Assembly (NCBI GenBank): GCA_015655075.1
Contig: JAATFT010000039.1
Location: 1 to 37,387 of the forward strand
Direction of reading: 5' to 3'
DNA from: Clostridiales bacterium
GTDB taxonomy: Bacteria; Bacillota; Clostridia; Lachnospirales; Lachnospiraceae
DNA: 37,387 nt
Positions 1 to 9,683 of this stretch are shown piece by piece. The notes below the pieces were generated by a model, which searched no databases, was not told the DNA's origin, and saw only the letters and a program-made list of their open reading frames with translations. A program made the position numbers and the translations under genes. The number at the start of each line of letters is the position of its first letter. Position 1 is the first letter of the stretch.

Positions 1-136
1 TAAAATTAAAAGCCTATCGAAGAATTGCTACCCGATACGATAAATCTGCCTGCACTTATTTAGGCTTTATCGTACTTGCGTCCATACTAATTTGGTTAAA
101 ATAGCTAAAGCTCACGATTTTTCAAACACGCTCTAG
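1..136 (+). mobile_element. Right end of an IS5-family insertion sequence (rest lies outside the window)
   Basis: The first 104 bases encode the last 33 residues of a DDE transposase. They are followed by a non-coding end that finishes in GATTTTTCAAACACGCT and then CTAG at 133-136. The same terminal sequence, outward-facing, ends the 164-bp repeat at 13110-13273, apart from one base. It is therefore read as the right terminal inverted repeat, and CTAG as the target duplication typical of IS5-like elements. The left end cannot be seen. Confidence 0.7.
3..104 (+). CDS. IS5-family transposase, C-terminal fragment (cut by the window start)
   Basis: An open frame runs from the window edge to a TAG at 102-104. 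Its translation contains the motif YRRIATRYDK followed by a hydrophobic tail ending in IWLK. That motif is characteristic of the extreme C-terminus of IS5-family DDE transposases, just after the last catalytic helix. Only the C-terminus is present, so intactness cannot be judged. The adjoining terminal repeat supports the call. Confidence 0.7.
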   Translation, partial: KLKAYRRIATRYDKSACTYLGFIVLASILIWLK

Positions 137-143
137 AGCGTGT
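126..143. repeat. Perfect 18-bp palindrome at the IS end
   Basis: ACACGCTCTAGAGCGTGT reads the same on both strands and is centred on the CTAG at the IS boundary. The right half is what the left end of another family-A element would look like, so the IS may have inserted next to an older element end. As RNA it forms a 7-bp stem with a CTAG loop. CCAGATTTTTT follows a few bases later, so it could also end transcription of the transposase. Confidence 0.6.
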
Positions 144-215
144 CCAGATTTTTTGTGCTTATTCCATTTATTGTATGGTATTAGTAAATGTGATTATTAT
201 GATTATATTTGCGAA

Positions 216-245
216 TTGGATTTTTTTCATAGGGGACTGTATACT
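216..245 (+). promoter_or_regulatory. Candidate promoter for gudD
   Basis: TTGGAT at 216-221 and TATACT at 240-245 are separated by 18 bases, about 110 bases upstream of the gudD start. The -10 matches consensus at five of six positions; the -35 keeps only TTG. Seen by eye only. Confidence 0.35.
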
Positions 246-355
246 AAAGCTATCCATCAGGGGCAGGTCAATCCTACCATTTACTGTGCCTGATAATTTG
301 AATGTAATATGTAACGTAATGTAAAAAAATACAATGAAAGGAAGGCGATTTTGTT

Positions 356-1711
356 ATGAAAACAGGAAGTCCGGTTGTTACCGATATGAAGGTTATACCT
401 GTGGCAGGATATGACAGTATGTTAATGACATTAAGCGGCGCCCATGCACCGTTTTTTACAAGAAATCTTGTAATTCTAACGGATAATGCAGGTCATACGG
501 GAATCGGAGAAATTCATGGAGGGGATTACACATGCGCTGCCTTGGAAAGCTGCATTCCACTGGTTGTCAGCAAGGAAACAGGGGCATACCGTTCTGTTTT
601 AAACAGTATTCACAGAGCAGTAAGCGGTGCAAAAAAAGCGGAAGGGGACAACGGTGAAGGCATTCAGTCTCTGGATATCGGCAAGCTGAAGTTTGTTGTG
701 AAGGCCGAATGGGCAATTGAATGTGCGCTGTTAGATTTACTGGGACAATATCTCGGACTGCCTATGTGTGAACTATTAGGAGAAGGGAAACAAAGAGAAA
801 AAATAGAGACGTTAGGTTATCTTTTTTTTGTGTCCGATAAAGAAAAAGCAAAGGCCCTGCCCTACAAGGATGAGAGCGGCAGCTCCGATCCCTGGTTTAG
901 CATGCGCCGCAAAGAAATGCTTACCGCGGATAAAATCGTGGAACAGGCCTTAGGTTTACAGGATAAATACGGATTCCGAAACTTCAAGCTAAAAGGCGGT
1001 GTTTTGGAAGGTCAGAAAGAAATGGACACAGTCAGAGCACTGAAAAAACAGTTTCCGGAGGGAAGAATTAATATTGATCCCAACGGTGCGTGGAGTCTTG
1101 AGGAAGCGATTGCATTATGCAAAGACATGAAGAATATTCTTACTTATGTGGAAGATCCCTGCGGTCCTGAAAGCGGTTATAGCAGCCGTGAAATTATGTG
1201 TGAGTTTAAAAATGCAACAAATCTTCCGGTGGCAACCAACATGATTGCAACTAACTGGAGGCAATTTTATCACGCGGCGTCCCTTAAAGCCGTCGATATC
1301 GTACTGGCCGATCCTCATTTCTGGGGTATGAACGGAAGTATCCGGATGGCACAGATTTTAAATGACTGGGGCCTTACCTGGGGTTCCCATTCAAACAACC
1401 ATTTTGATATTACATTAACCGTATTTGCCCATGTGGCCGCAGCGGCACCAGGCAAACCCACTGCACTTGACACACACTGGATATGGCAGGACGGACAGAA
1501 TCTTTGTGAAAATACACCCCAAATTAAAGACGGCTACCTGGAAGTTCCAAAAGCGCCGGGTCTTGGCATTTATCCAAACATGGAAAAAATAACGGCGGCC
1601 AATGCACTTTACAGGAAGATGGACAATCATGACAGAAACGACGCTATGGCTATGCAGTATTTGATTCCCGGCTGGAAATTTGATTCCAGGAAACCGGCTT
1701 TGGTAAGGTAA
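356..1711 (+). CDS. gudD: Glucarate dehydratase (enolase superfamily)
   Basis: Dehydrates D-glucarate (and probably L-idarate) to 5-keto-4-deoxyglucarate, a cytoplasmic step in sugar-acid catabolism. The 451-residue protein follows E. coli GudD over its whole length, from the N-terminal segment containing LSGAHAPFFTRN to the C-terminal MQYLIPGW. Active-site residues are in register: the KxK pair K211/K213, metal ligands D241, E266 and N295, and the H345/D319 dyad (GSHSNNH and ADPHFW motifs). GAAAGGAAGG lies 10 bases before the ATG. It is convergent with the LysR gene, with only 21 bases between the stops. No other hexarate-pathway genes (kinase, aldolase, transporter) are nearby, so it looks like a stand-alone catabolic gene. 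Oxidised sugars from plant walls are a plausible but unproven source of substrate. Confidence 0.93.
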   Translation: MKTGSPVVTDMKVIPVAGYDSMLMTLSGAHAPFFTRNLVILTDNAGHTGIGEIHGGDYTCAALESCIPLVVSKETGAYRSVLNSIHRAVSGAKKAEGDNGEGIQSLDIGKLKFVVKAEWAIECALLDLLGQYLGLPMCELLGEGKQREKIETLGYLFFVSDKEKAKALPYKDESGSSDPWFSMRRKEMLTADKIVEQALGLQDKYGFRNFKLKGGVLEGQKEMDTVRALKKQFPEGRINIDPNGAWSLEEAIALCKDMKNILTYVEDPCGPESGYSSREIMCEFKNATNLPVATNMIATNWRQFYHAASLKAVDIVLADPHFWGMNGSIRMAQILNDWGLTWGSHSNNHFDITLTVFAHVAAAAPGKPTALDTHWIWQDGQNLCENTPQIKDGYLEVPKAPGLGIYPNMEKITAANALYRKMDNHDRNDAMAMQYLIPGWKFDSRKPALVR

Positions 1712-1732
1712 ATATAATGCCGCTTTTTCCTG

Positions 1733-2638
1733 TCATTCCACCGCAAAAGAATAGTTCTTAATATAATTTACCAGCGTATTTTCCGCGTCGTTTAACACAA
1801 GGTCCGTCCGGCATGCTAGAATATTGTAACGGTATAGTTTGGGAGTAAAACAAAAATATGTGATATTGGGGTCGGGTTTTGCACAGGAGACAGGAATAAA
1901 GGCAATGCCGATCCCTTTTGAAACCATCCTTCTGACAGCCGCCATACTGTTCAATTCACAGACAATATCCGGAGAAAAGCTATTTATTTTAAAAACAGAA
2001 TCGGCAATATTGCGGATGGTGGAATTTTCTTTTGACAGGATAAAGCTATCTTCTTTAAATATTTTCTCTAATTCGGACGGAACAATTTCCTTTAATTCAT
2101 TTTTATGAATCAGACAATAATTATGAGTGCAGGGTACTGCAAAAACAACCTCTTCTTCCCTTAGCACCTCATACCGCACACTAAGGTCCGCCAAGGTGTT
2201 CACAGACATAAGGGCAAAATCGATTTTCCCCGAGGTTATATATTTCTTAATGGAAGGGACAGAATCTTCCATGATTTCTAATATAACATTGGGAAAGGCT
2301 TTTTTATATTCGGAAATTAAATTTGTCAGCATATGAATGCCCCACTGGGAGGTAATTCCCATACTGATACGCCCCGTGCCGGAAAGGTTCTTTATATTGT
2401 GGTACAATTTCTTTTTTAACTGAACCACAGTTTTTGCGAATTCTACATACATGCTTCCGGCGGGGGTAAGAGTCAGCTCATTCTTAGCCCTGTTAAACAA
2501 GGGTGTCTCCAGTTCGGCTTCCAGCTTAGAAAGATATTGGCTCATGGAGGATTGGGATACGAAAAGGGTTTGTGCTGCTTTAGTCATATTCTTTTTTTCT
2601 GCAATTTCAATGATATACTCTAAATGTTTAACATTCAT
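1733..2638 (-). CDS. LysR-family transcriptional regulator
   Basis: A 301-residue LTTR. Residues 1-60 form the winged helix-turn-helix (FVSQSSMSQYLSKLEAEL, then LFNRAKNELTLTPAG), and about residues 85-295 form the periplasmic-binding-like effector domain. The ATG at 2638 is chosen because AGGAG (2645-2649, minus strand) sits six bases before it; a TTG two codons upstream would touch that site. The gene runs towards gudD and away from the GH48 gene, sharing a 610-base intergenic region with the latter. LTTRs often control a divergent neighbour, so GH48 is one candidate target and gudD another. An ATAC-N7-GTAT dyad upstream may be its own operator. The effector is unknown. Confidence 0.88.
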   Translation of the reverse strand: MNVKHLEYIIEIAEKKNMTKAAQTLFVSQSSMSQYLSKLEAELETPLFNRAKNELTLTPAGSMYVEFAKTVVQLKKKLYHNIKNLSGTGRISMGITSQWGIHMLTNLISEYKKAFPNVILEIMEDSVPSIKKYITSGKIDFALMSVNTLADLSVRYEVLREEEVVFAVPCTHNYCLIHKNELKEIVPSELEKIFKEDSFILSKENSTIRNIADSVFKINSFSPDIVCELNSMAAVRRMVSKGIGIAFIPVSCAKPDPNITYFCFTPKLYRYNILACRTDLVLNDAENTLVNYIKNYSFAVE

Positions 2639-2758
2639 AAACAACTCCTGTTTCTATAGGTACTGCTTGTTCCTGTACGTACAAAATGAATTTTTCCAAA
2701 AGCTGTGAATAAGTTAACCAATTTCACATACCTGACAGCTTTTAAAATGATCGGGATA

Positions 2759-2773
2759 ATACTATTTTAGTAT
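2759..2773. promoter_or_regulatory. LysR-type operator candidate (ATAC-N7-GTAT dyad)
   Basis: ATACTATTTTAGTAT is a perfect 6+6 inverted repeat around TTT. It fits the T-N11-A / ATAC-N7-GTAT pattern many LysR proteins bind. It lies 120 bases upstream of the LysR start, where autoregulatory sites commonly sit. Pattern match only. Confidence 0.4.
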
Positions 2774-2871
2774 ATCACGCTATTTTTAAGTCTTCAAGAT
2801 CTCAATCCACTTACATGTCAAGTAAAAACTCCATAAAAATACATATAATGTAATTAATTGGCTCGAAGTAA

Positions 2872-2900
2872 TTGACAAAATAAGTCAGTCATGTTAAGGT
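2872..2900 (+). promoter_or_regulatory. Weak candidate promoter for GH48
   Basis: A perfect TTGACA at 2872-2877 is followed, after 17 bases, by TAAGGT, a poor -10. If used, it gives a leader of about 340 bases containing both hairpins at 3005-3074. Confidence 0.25.
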
Positions 2901-3004
2901 AATGGTAAATAGTTACATAAAAGGAATAAATATTACATAAAATTAATAATTGTAAAAAACAAGGGAAACTTTGGGAAAATAAGAAAATAGTAAAAGAAGT
3001 TAGT

Positions 3005-3031
3005 GTGAAAAATAAAAAGTATATTTTTCAC
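3005..3031. promoter_or_regulatory. Hairpin 1 in the GH48 leader
   Basis: GTGAAAAATA (3005-3014) pairs perfectly with TATTTTTCAC (3022-3031) across a 7-base loop. It is AT-rich, about 220 bases upstream of the GH48 start. Confidence 0.5.
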
Positions 3032-3052
3032 CCGTCCTTATTTATGACAGTA

Positions 3053-3074
3053 CCGCATCTGCCCGCAGATGCGG
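3053..3074. promoter_or_regulatory. Hairpin 2 in the GH48 leader
   Basis: CCGCATCTGC and GCAGATGCGG form a GC-rich perfect inverted repeat separated by CC. In practice the inner pairs would open to make a loop. No T-run follows, so it is not an ordinary terminator. A 5' stabilising structure or operator is possible. Confidence 0.5.
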
Positions 3075-3248
3075 CATGCAGTGTGAGTTAGATTCAAATA
3101 ACAGAGGGGGCTTCCAATTATTTCTTTTTAATATGTCCGTCAGCAATCTGTAAATGAAGGGAGGAATTTCGCAGAGGTATTGCAGGCTGTCGAATACATA
3201 TTTTATGGGGAGTAATTGTAAGATAAATGAAATAAGGGAGGTTATAGT

Positions 3249-6053
3249 ATGAAATTTAGAAAGTTATTGCGTGTTAATTTGGGACAAAGTCAGAAAAGAG
3301 GATTCAAAACTGCTTCAAAAACCGTATCGTGTAAATCTCGATTCAAGAAAGTACTCGTATTTGGGATTTTATCTGCCACATTAGTTTCCACACTGCCAAA
3401 TCCTGTGCCGGCACATGTAGCTGCCGAGGCCTCGGAGGATACTTACCGGGAGCGTTTTCTGGAACTGTGGGAAGACCTTCATGATCCGGCTAACGGATAT
3501 TTCAGTGAAGAGGGAATACCCTATCATTCTGTTGAAACATTGATGGTTGAGGCGCCCGACTATGGGCATGTGACAACCAGCGAGGCCTTAAGCTACTATA
3601 TGTGGCTGGAAGCCATGTATGGTAAATTTACAGGTGATTTTAACGGTTTTGCAGAAGCCTGGGAAACAGCCGAGACATATATGATTCCCACGGAACAGGA
3701 TCAGCCTAATACCAGCATGAGCAGGTATACCGCAAGCAAACCTGCAACCTATGCGCCTGAAGGGGAGGATCCCAGTATGTATCCGGCTCAGCTTGATTTC
3801 GAAGCTGCGGTGGGATCGGATCCCATACATAATGAACTGGTTTCCGCCTACGGTACCTCTACCATTTACGGCATGCACTGGCTGCTGGATGTGGACAACT
3901 GGTACGGGTTTGGCAGCCGGGGGGACGGTACGACAAAACCCTCCTATATCAATACCTTCCAACGGGGAAGCCAGGAATCCACCTGGGAGACAATACCCCA
4001 GCCCTGCTGGGACGAGATGAATTTCGGCGGTGAGAACGGATACCTGGATCTTTTTACAGGTGACAGCCAATATGCCGAACAATTTAAATACACCGATGCG
4101 CCGGATGCGGACGCCCGTGCCGTACAGGCGACTTATTGGGCAGAGCAGTGGGCACAGGAATATGGTGTGGATATTGACACTTATGTAAGTAAAGCAAGTA
4201 AAATGGGAGACTATTTAAGATATGCCATGTTTGATAAATATTTCCGCAAAATAGGTTCTCCATCCACGGCGGGAAGCGGCTATGATTCAGCCCATTATCT
4301 TATGTCCTGGTATTACGCATGGGGCGGCGGAATCAGCGCGGACTGGGCATGGAAGATCGGAAGCAGCCACAACCATTTCGGTTACCAGAATCCTATGGCA
4401 GCCTGGATATTATCTACGGATCAGGATTTTGAACCGCTATCACAGAACGGAGCAAGGGATTGGGGAGAAAGCCTGGACAGGCAGCTGGAATTTTATCAAT
4501 GGCTGCAATCAGCGGAAGGCGCTATTGCAGGCGGCGCAAGTAATTCCTTGAACGGACGTTACGAGACCTGGCCGTCAGATACGGCAACCTTCTACGGCAT
4601 GGGTTACGAAGAACATCCTGTTTATCTGGACCCCGGCAGCAACAGGTGGTTCGGCTATCAGGCGTGGTCCATGCAGCGTGTTGCGGAATATTATTATAAA
4701 ACCAATGATTCCAGTGCAAAAAACCTGCTGGATAATTGGGTAAGCTGGGTCAAATCGGTTGTAGAGCTTAATGCGGACGGCACTTTTGCCATACCCAATA
4801 ACCTTGACTGGTCGGGCCAGCCGGATACCTGGACAGGTACTTATACCGGAAACAGCACTCTTCATGTAACCGTAGCCGATTACGGGACGGATCTTGGCGT
4901 AGCTGGTTCCCTTGCCAATGCGTTATTGTACTACAGCAAAGCCTCCGGCGATGACGAAGCACGGGCAATTGCCAAGGAATTGCTGGACCGTATGTGGAAC
5001 CTATACCGGGACGATAAAGGTTTATCCGCACCGGAAACCAGAGCGGATTACAGTCGTTTCTTTGAACAGGATGTATACGTACCGGAAAGCTGGACAGGTA
5101 CCATGCCTAACGGCGACGTGATCGAATCCGGAATTAATTTCCTGGATATCCGTTCAAAATACAAGGACGACCCGGATTACCAAAAGGTACTGGACGCCTA
5201 TAATTCCGGTACTGCTCCCGAATTTAATTATCACCGTTTCTGGGCCCAGTGTGATATCGCTCTGGCCAACGGAGTTTATTCCATTCTATTTGGTGAAGAT
5301 TCCGAGCCCGTTAATAATTCTTCCATAACACCTACCACAGCCGTATTTGATAAGAATACAGAAAATCAGGCGGATATCACGGTGGATATGACCTTAAACG
5401 GCAATACCTTCGCAGGCATTAAAGACGGAACAGCCACCTTAACGGAAGGTGTTGATTACGGCATTGACCGTGAAAGAGTCACTATTTATAAAGAATATCT
5501 GTCTTCTAAATCGACAGGAAAAACACAGCTTACTTTTGATTTCAGCGAAGGAATTGATCCCAAGCTGGTTGTGACAATTACTGATACTTCCGTGGTTGAA
5601 GGTGACATTAAGGTACAGATGTTTAACGGCAATACCCAGGCCGTAACCAACGGGATTATACCAAGAATCAAACTGTATAATGCGGGTACCACGGATATAA
5701 AGCTTTCCGATATAACGCTGCGGTATTACTATACCATTGACGGAGAGAAAGCCCAGAATTTCTGGTGCGACTGGTCCACAATAGGCAGCGGCAATGTAAC
5801 CGGCCGCTTTGTAAAAATGGATACGCCGGTATCCGGTGCCGATTATTACCTGGAAATAGGGTTTACAGAGGGCGCGGGCAATCTTTCGGCAGGACAGGCT
5901 ATCGAAGTTCAGTCCAGATTTTCTAAAACCGACTGGAGCAACTATACCCAGACAGGAGACTATTCCTATAATGAAACCAATTCCAATTATGCAGATTGGG
6001 AAAAAACCACAGGATATCTGTCGAGCACCCTTCAGTGGGGAACTGAACCTTAA
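3249..6053 (+). CDS. GH48 reducing-end cellobiohydrolase with X2 and CBM3 modules, secreted
   Basis: Processive exocellulase that releases cellobiose from cellulose chain ends. Order: a signal region with an unusually long basic stretch (about 34 residues) before the hydrophobic core at 35-55; GH48 catalytic domain about 66-685; one X2 module about 691-784; CBM3 785-934. The GH48 signature [14 protein letters not shown] is at 100-113. By spacing to Cel48F of C. cellulolyticum, E112 is the proton donor and E101 its partner. APDADAR (284-290) lies where the proposed base Asp is found. No dockerin is present, so this is a free enzyme that anchors itself to cellulose. AAATAAGGGAGG precedes the ATG. 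GH9 follows after 330 bases containing repeat D1 and an attenuator-like structure, so the two may be co-transcribed only partly. Confidence 0.95.
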   Translation: MKFRKLLRVNLGQSQKRGFKTASKTVSCKSRFKKVLVFGILSATLVSTLPNPVPAHVAAEASEDTYRERFLELWEDLHDPANGYFSEEGIPYHSVETLMVEAPDYGHVTTSEALSYYMWLEAMYGKFTGDFNGFAEAWETAETYMIPTEQDQPNTSMSRYTASKPATYAPEGEDPSMYPAQLDFEAAVGSDPIHNELVSAYGTSTIYGMHWLLDVDNWYGFGSRGDGTTKPSYINTFQRGSQESTWETIPQPCWDEMNFGGENGYLDLFTGDSQYAEQFKYTDAPDADARAVQATYWAEQWAQEYGVDIDTYVSKASKMGDYLRYAMFDKYFRKIGSPSTAGSGYDSAHYLMSWYYAWGGGISADWAWKIGSSHNHFGYQNPMAAWILSTDQDFEPLSQNGARDWGESLDRQLEFYQWLQSAEGAIAGGASNSLNGRYETWPSDTATFYGMGYEEHPVYLDPGSNRWFGYQAWSMQRVAEYYYKTNDSSAKNLLDNWVSWVKSVVELNADGTFAIPNNLDWSGQPDTWTGTYTGNSTLHVTVADYGTDLGVAGSLANALLYYSKASGDDEARAIAKELLDRMWNLYRDDKGLSAPETRADYSRFFEQDVYVPESWTGTMPNGDVIESGINFLDIRSKYKDDPDYQKVLDAYNSGTAPEFNYHRFWAQCDIALANGVYSILFGEDSEPVNNSSITPTTAVFDKNTENQADITVDMTLNGNTFAGIKDGTATLTEGVDYGIDRERVTIYKEYLSSKSTGKTQLTFDFSEGIDPKLVVTITDTSVVEGDIKVQMFNGNTQAVTNGIIPRIKLYNAGTTDIKLSDITLRYYYTIDGEKAQNFWCDWSTIGSGNVTGRFVKMDTPVSGADYYLEIGFTEGAGNLSAGQAIEVQSRFSKTDWSNYTQTGDYSYNETNSNYADWEKTTGYLSSTLQWGTEP

Positions 6054-6089
6054 AAACAGTAATTCCAAGATATTAAGGGGTAAGTTTTA

Positions 6090-6152
6090 GTATAATAAAA
6101 CTTATCGGAAGATATTTTTATCTTCCGATAAAAGGCGGTGCTTTTTACCGCC
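6090..6152 (+). repeat. Repeat family D, copy 1: two adjacent hairpins after GH48
   Basis: Hairpin 1 pairs TTATCGGAAGATA (6102-6114) with TATCTTCCGATAA (6119-6131), 13 bp perfect. Hairpin 2 pairs GGCGGT (6134-6139) with ACCGCC (6147-6152) around a T-rich loop. The same unit occurs in reverse orientation twice at 22200-22350. Starting 36 bases after the GH48 stop, it may also slow or end transcription. Confidence 0.75.
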
Positions 6153-6269
6153 ATGCATATGTTAAATATTTAACAGTAAATATTTAAACAGCAGGGGTAT
6201 TTTAGAAATATCACGGCCTGGTTTCAGACTGGTTATCATGGTATCCGAAAATGCGCTGCGGTTTAAGGA

Positions 6270-6360
6270 GACTGCTAAAAAGTCCCTTTTAGGAAAAGAA
6301 ACGAATAAAGGTATCTATTCCTCCCATGTTTTCAAGGGGACTTTTCCCGCAGTCTTTTGT
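6270..6360 (+). terminator. Terminator/attenuator-like inverted repeat just before the GH9 ribosome site
   Basis: Bases 6270-6290 (starting GACTGC, then AAAAAGTCCC) can pair with 6334-6354 (AAGGGGACTTTT, then GCAGTC). The 3' arm runs straight into TTTTGTT and is followed seven bases later by the GH9 Shine-Dalgarno. The stem has an internal loop and a bulge, and a 43-base loop. A terminator in this position would adjust the GH48 to GH9 ratio. A remnant of an inserted element is the alternative. Confidence 0.5.
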
Positions 6361-6383
6361 TAAAGGAAGGGAGTTTTGGAAGT

Positions 6384-9332
6384 ATGCGTAAATTACTTAG
6401 TATATTATTAGTTGTAAGCCTTTTTACGGCGCTTATGTATGTCCGGCCGGTTAAGGCGGAGGCTTCTTATAATTATGGAGAAGCATTGCAAAAAGCAATT
6501 ATGTTTTATGAATTCCAGCGTTCCGGGAAGCTTCCCGAGGATAAACGGGATAATTGGAGAGGGGATTCCGGGCTTAACGACGGAGCGGACGTTGGCCTGG
6601 ATCTTACCGGCGGATGGTATGATGCGGGAGATCATGTGAAATTTAATCTTCCAATGGCTTATTCTGCCGCCATGCTTGCATGGTCGGTATACGAAGAGGA
6701 AGACGCCTTAAGTGACAGCGGACAGTTAGAGTATTTGCTTGAGGATATCAAATGGGTAACGGATTATCTGATTAAATGCCATCCGCAAGCCGATGTTTTC
6801 TATTATCAGGTTGGAGACGGGGGCGCCGACCATTCCTGGTGGGGACCTGCGGAAGTAATGCAGATGAACCGTCCGTCTTATAAGGTTGATTTGAGCAGTC
6901 CGGGTTCATCCGTGTCAGCGGAGGCTGCGGCTGCCCTGGCTTCGGCTGCCGTAGTATTTAAGGAAAGCGACCCGAATTATGCGGCCACCTGTATCAGCCA
7001 CGCCAAGGAGCTCTTTGCCTTTGCCGATAATACCAAAAGTGATGCTGGGTATACGGCAGCCAGCGGATATTATAGTTCCTACAGCGGTTTTTATGATGAA
7101 TTATCCTGGGCCGGAGTATGGTTATACCTTGCTACCGATGATGAGACCTACTTAAATAAGGCGGAGACCTACGTAGCCAACTGGGGAACGGAACCTCAGA
7201 CTTCCACCATTTCTTACAAATGGGCTCAGAACTGGGACGACGTGCATTATGGAGCCGCCCTGCTTCTTGCCAGAATCACCAATAAAGAGATTTATAAAAC
7301 CAGTACGGAGATGCACCTGGATTATTGGACAACCGGATATAACGGCAGCCGGATTACTTATACGCCAAAAGGCCTCGCCTGGCTGGATTCCTGGGGAGCT
7401 CTCCGTTATGCCACCACCACGGCATTTTTAGCCGGCGTATATGCCGACTGGTCCGGCTGCAGTACACAAAAAGCTTCCGTTTACAGAGAATTTGCCAAAC
7501 AGCAGGTTGACTACGCTCTGGGAAGTACCGGACGAAGCTTTGTAGTGGGCTATGGAACAAATCCGCCGGAGCATCCCCATCATCGGACCGCCCATAGCTC
7601 TTGGGCCGACAGCCAGACAGTGCCCGCCTATCACAGACATACGATTTATGGAGCACTTGTAGGCGGCCCCGGCAGTGATGACAGCTATTCGGACGATATC
7701 AGCAACTACGTCAACAATGAAATTGCTTGTGATTACAATGCAGGATTCGTAGGTGTGCTGGCTAAAATGTATGATTTGTATGGCGGAGATCCGATTTCCG
7801 ACTTTACTGCCATAGAAGAGATTACCAATGATGAATTCTTTACAGAAGCTGGAATCAATGCCTCCGGCTCCAACTTTATTGAAATCAAGGCACTGCTTAA
7901 CAACCGTTCCGGCTGGCCTGCAAAGGTAGGGGACGAACTTTCCTTTAAATACTTTATTGATATTACGGAAGCGGTTAAGGCGGGATATACGGCGGATGAT
8001 CTTACCGTATCCACCAACTATAATGCGGGAGCAACCGTGTCAAAGCTGCTGCCCTGGGATGCTTCCCAAAATCTGTATTATATAAATGTGGATTTTACCG
8101 GAACAAAGATCTATCCGGGAGGCCAGTCTGCCTACCGTAAGGAAGTACAGTTTCGGATTACAGCGCCGCAGAATACTTCCTTCTGGGATAATACCAATGA
8201 TTATTCCTTTACGGATATCGGCGGGGCCACCTCCGGCAACACGGTACAGACAGCTTATATTCCGGTCTATGACGGGGGCGTGAAGGTTTACGGCAATGAA
8301 CCGGGCAATGCCGAAAGCAGTTCCGGTATTACACCCACTGCCGCGGCCTTCGATAAGTATAACCCGTCGGATATACAGGTAAAAATGGATCTGAACGGAA
8401 ACATCCTGAATCTAATTAAAAACGGAAACACTGCCCTGGTTCAGGGAACCGATTATATTTTATCCGGTGAAACCGTGACAATATTATCAGACTATCTTAA
8501 CAGTCTTACGGTAGGAACAACCCGTCTGGCCTTTGATTTCAGCGCAGGTATTGACCAGACACTTACCGTTACCGTAACGGATTCCACTCCCAGCGGCTCT
8601 CTATCACCGTCCCAGGCTGCTTTTGACAAACATCCGGATAAACAGGCTGATATAACTGTGGAGGTTACATTAAACGGACATACCCTGGAGGGAATCCTTA
8701 AAGGAACCGAACGGTTGACGGAAGGAACCGATTATGTAATTTCGGGCAATACGGTTACTATTTTAAAGGAATATCTGGCTGGCCAGTCCGTCGGTAAAAT
8801 TAATTTAACCTTCGACTTCAGTGCAGGAAATGATCCCGTACTGGCGGTTGCCATAACGGACTCTTCCATTGTCGTTAACGGAGACATTAAAGTGCAGATG
8901 TTTAACGGCAGTTCGGCAGCAGTTACCAACGGTATTATGCCAAAGTTTAAGCTCTATAACATCGGAACTACGGACATAGCGCTGTCCGATGTTAAGATAC
9001 GGTATTATTACACCATTGACGGAGAAAAAGACCAGAATTTCTGGTGCGACTGGTCATCTGCAGGAACCGGCAACGTAACAGGCGCCTTTGTAAAGATGGA
9101 AACACCAAAAGATGGCGCGGACCACTACCTGGAAATCGGATTTACCGATGGGGCGGGAAATCTTCCTGCCGGCCAGGCAGTTGAAGTACAAGCCAGATTT
9201 GCAAAAACAGACTGGACTGATTATACCCAGACCGATGATTACTCTTTCAACAGTACAAGCTCTGGCTATGCTGACTGGGAAAATATTGCCGGTTATCTGG
9301 CTGACAGCCTCCAGTGGGGTACGGAACCGTAA
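6384..9332 (+). CDS. GH9 processive endoglucanase, GH9-CBM3c-X2-X2-CBM3, secreted
   Basis: Cleaves cellulose internally and moves along the chain, partnering the GH48 exoenzyme. 982 residues from the ATG at 6384, which follows AAGGGAG by 10 bases; a TTG nine codons upstream has no such site. Order: signal peptide 1-25 (cut near VKAEA); GH9 about 27-468; CBM3c about 480-635 directly attached, the arrangement that makes GH9 enzymes processive; X2 about 646-737; X2 about 738-832; cellulose-binding CBM3 833-982. The catalytic base pair is D80/D83 in GGWYDAGDH, the acid is E446 in [12 protein letters not shown], and HHRTAHSSW carries conserved substrate contacts. Its final CBM3 is very close to that of the GH48 protein, suggesting module copying. 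No dockerin. Confidence 0.95.
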   Translation: MRKLLSILLVVSLFTALMYVRPVKAEASYNYGEALQKAIMFYEFQRSGKLPEDKRDNWRGDSGLNDGADVGLDLTGGWYDAGDHVKFNLPMAYSAAMLAWSVYEEEDALSDSGQLEYLLEDIKWVTDYLIKCHPQADVFYYQVGDGGADHSWWGPAEVMQMNRPSYKVDLSSPGSSVSAEAAAALASAAVVFKESDPNYAATCISHAKELFAFADNTKSDAGYTAASGYYSSYSGFYDELSWAGVWLYLATDDETYLNKAETYVANWGTEPQTSTISYKWAQNWDDVHYGAALLLARITNKEIYKTSTEMHLDYWTTGYNGSRITYTPKGLAWLDSWGALRYATTTAFLAGVYADWSGCSTQKASVYREFAKQQVDYALGSTGRSFVVGYGTNPPEHPHHRTAHSSWADSQTVPAYHRHTIYGALVGGPGSDDSYSDDISNYVNNEIACDYNAGFVGVLAKMYDLYGGDPISDFTAIEEITNDEFFTEAGINASGSNFIEIKALLNNRSGWPAKVGDELSFKYFIDITEAVKAGYTADDLTVSTNYNAGATVSKLLPWDASQNLYYINVDFTGTKIYPGGQSAYRKEVQFRITAPQNTSFWDNTNDYSFTDIGGATSGNTVQTAYIPVYDGGVKVYGNEPGNAESSSGITPTAAAFDKYNPSDIQVKMDLNGNILNLIKNGNTALVQGTDYILSGETVTILSDYLNSLTVGTTRLAFDFSAGIDQTLTVTVTDSTPSGSLSPSQAAFDKHPDKQADITVEVTLNGHTLEGILKGTERLTEGTDYVISGNTVTILKEYLAGQSVGKINLTFDFSAGNDPVLAVAITDSSIVVNGDIKVQMFNGSSAAVTNGIMPKFKLYNIGTTDIALSDVKIRYYYTIDGEKDQNFWCDWSSAGTGNVTGAFVKMETPKDGADHYLEIGFTDGAGNLPAGQAVEVQARFAKTDWTDYTQTDDYSFNSTSSGYADWENIAGYLADSLQWGTEP

Positions 9333-9388
9333 GAAAAAAAAGAAACAATTAATATAAGGGGAAAACAAATTACAGGAGGGGGAAAATA

Positions 9389-9683
9389 ATGATAAAGTTA
9401 AAGTGGAGGGTTGCAGCCTTCACACTGGCTATGACGGTCCTATTGGTTTCTGATCCGGCTACTCTTCTGTCAGGACAAGCTGCATATGCCGCGGAGGCAG
9501 ATTCATTGACCACCACAGATATGCCTGAATACCTCAGGGATTCTATTGAATGGGTATGGGACAATCGGATTTTGGCAGAAGATTCTACCTCCCGCAGCAC
9601 AAAACCAATAAAGGATTTCCTCTGAAATCCGGTTTCCTCCGCCTGTTGGTGTTAAGATGGAAATCATACAAATACTGTAAAAG
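9389..9683 (+). pseudogene. Broken secreted-protein gene, N-terminus only
   Basis: An ATG with AGGAGGGGG just upstream starts a good signal peptide (about residues 1-35, ending near AAYAAEA), then MPEYLRDSIEWVWDNRI and a stop at 9625 after 78 codons. Past the stop, in a +1 frame (about 9640-9690), LRWKSYKYCKRK looks like a continuation of the same protein. The reading then enters repeat family C at 9684. So the gene seems frameshifted and its 3' part replaced. It lies 56 bases after GH9 with no terminator between, so it was probably co-transcribed with it. The family was not identified; secretion and position suggest a wall-degradation accessory. Confidence 0.6.

Larger units (their letters stand above)
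2639..3248. other. 610-base divergent intergenic region between the LysR and GH48 genes
   Basis: No open frame that looks like a gene. It holds an LTTR-type dyad, a weak plus-strand promoter and two strong hairpins, each listed separately. A further 10-bp palindrome TGTACGTACA lies near 2674-2683. The rest is AT-rich with no recognisable repeat. Confidence 0.6.

Noticed and set aside
2639..2644. TTG start two codons upstream for the LysR gene
   Set aside because: It abuts the AGGAG with no spacing; the ATG at 2638 has correct spacing.
5439..6068. Minus-strand open frame of about 209 codons over the GH48 CBM3 region
   Set aside because: It lies wholly across well-supported coding sequence, has no ribosome site and resembles no protein family.
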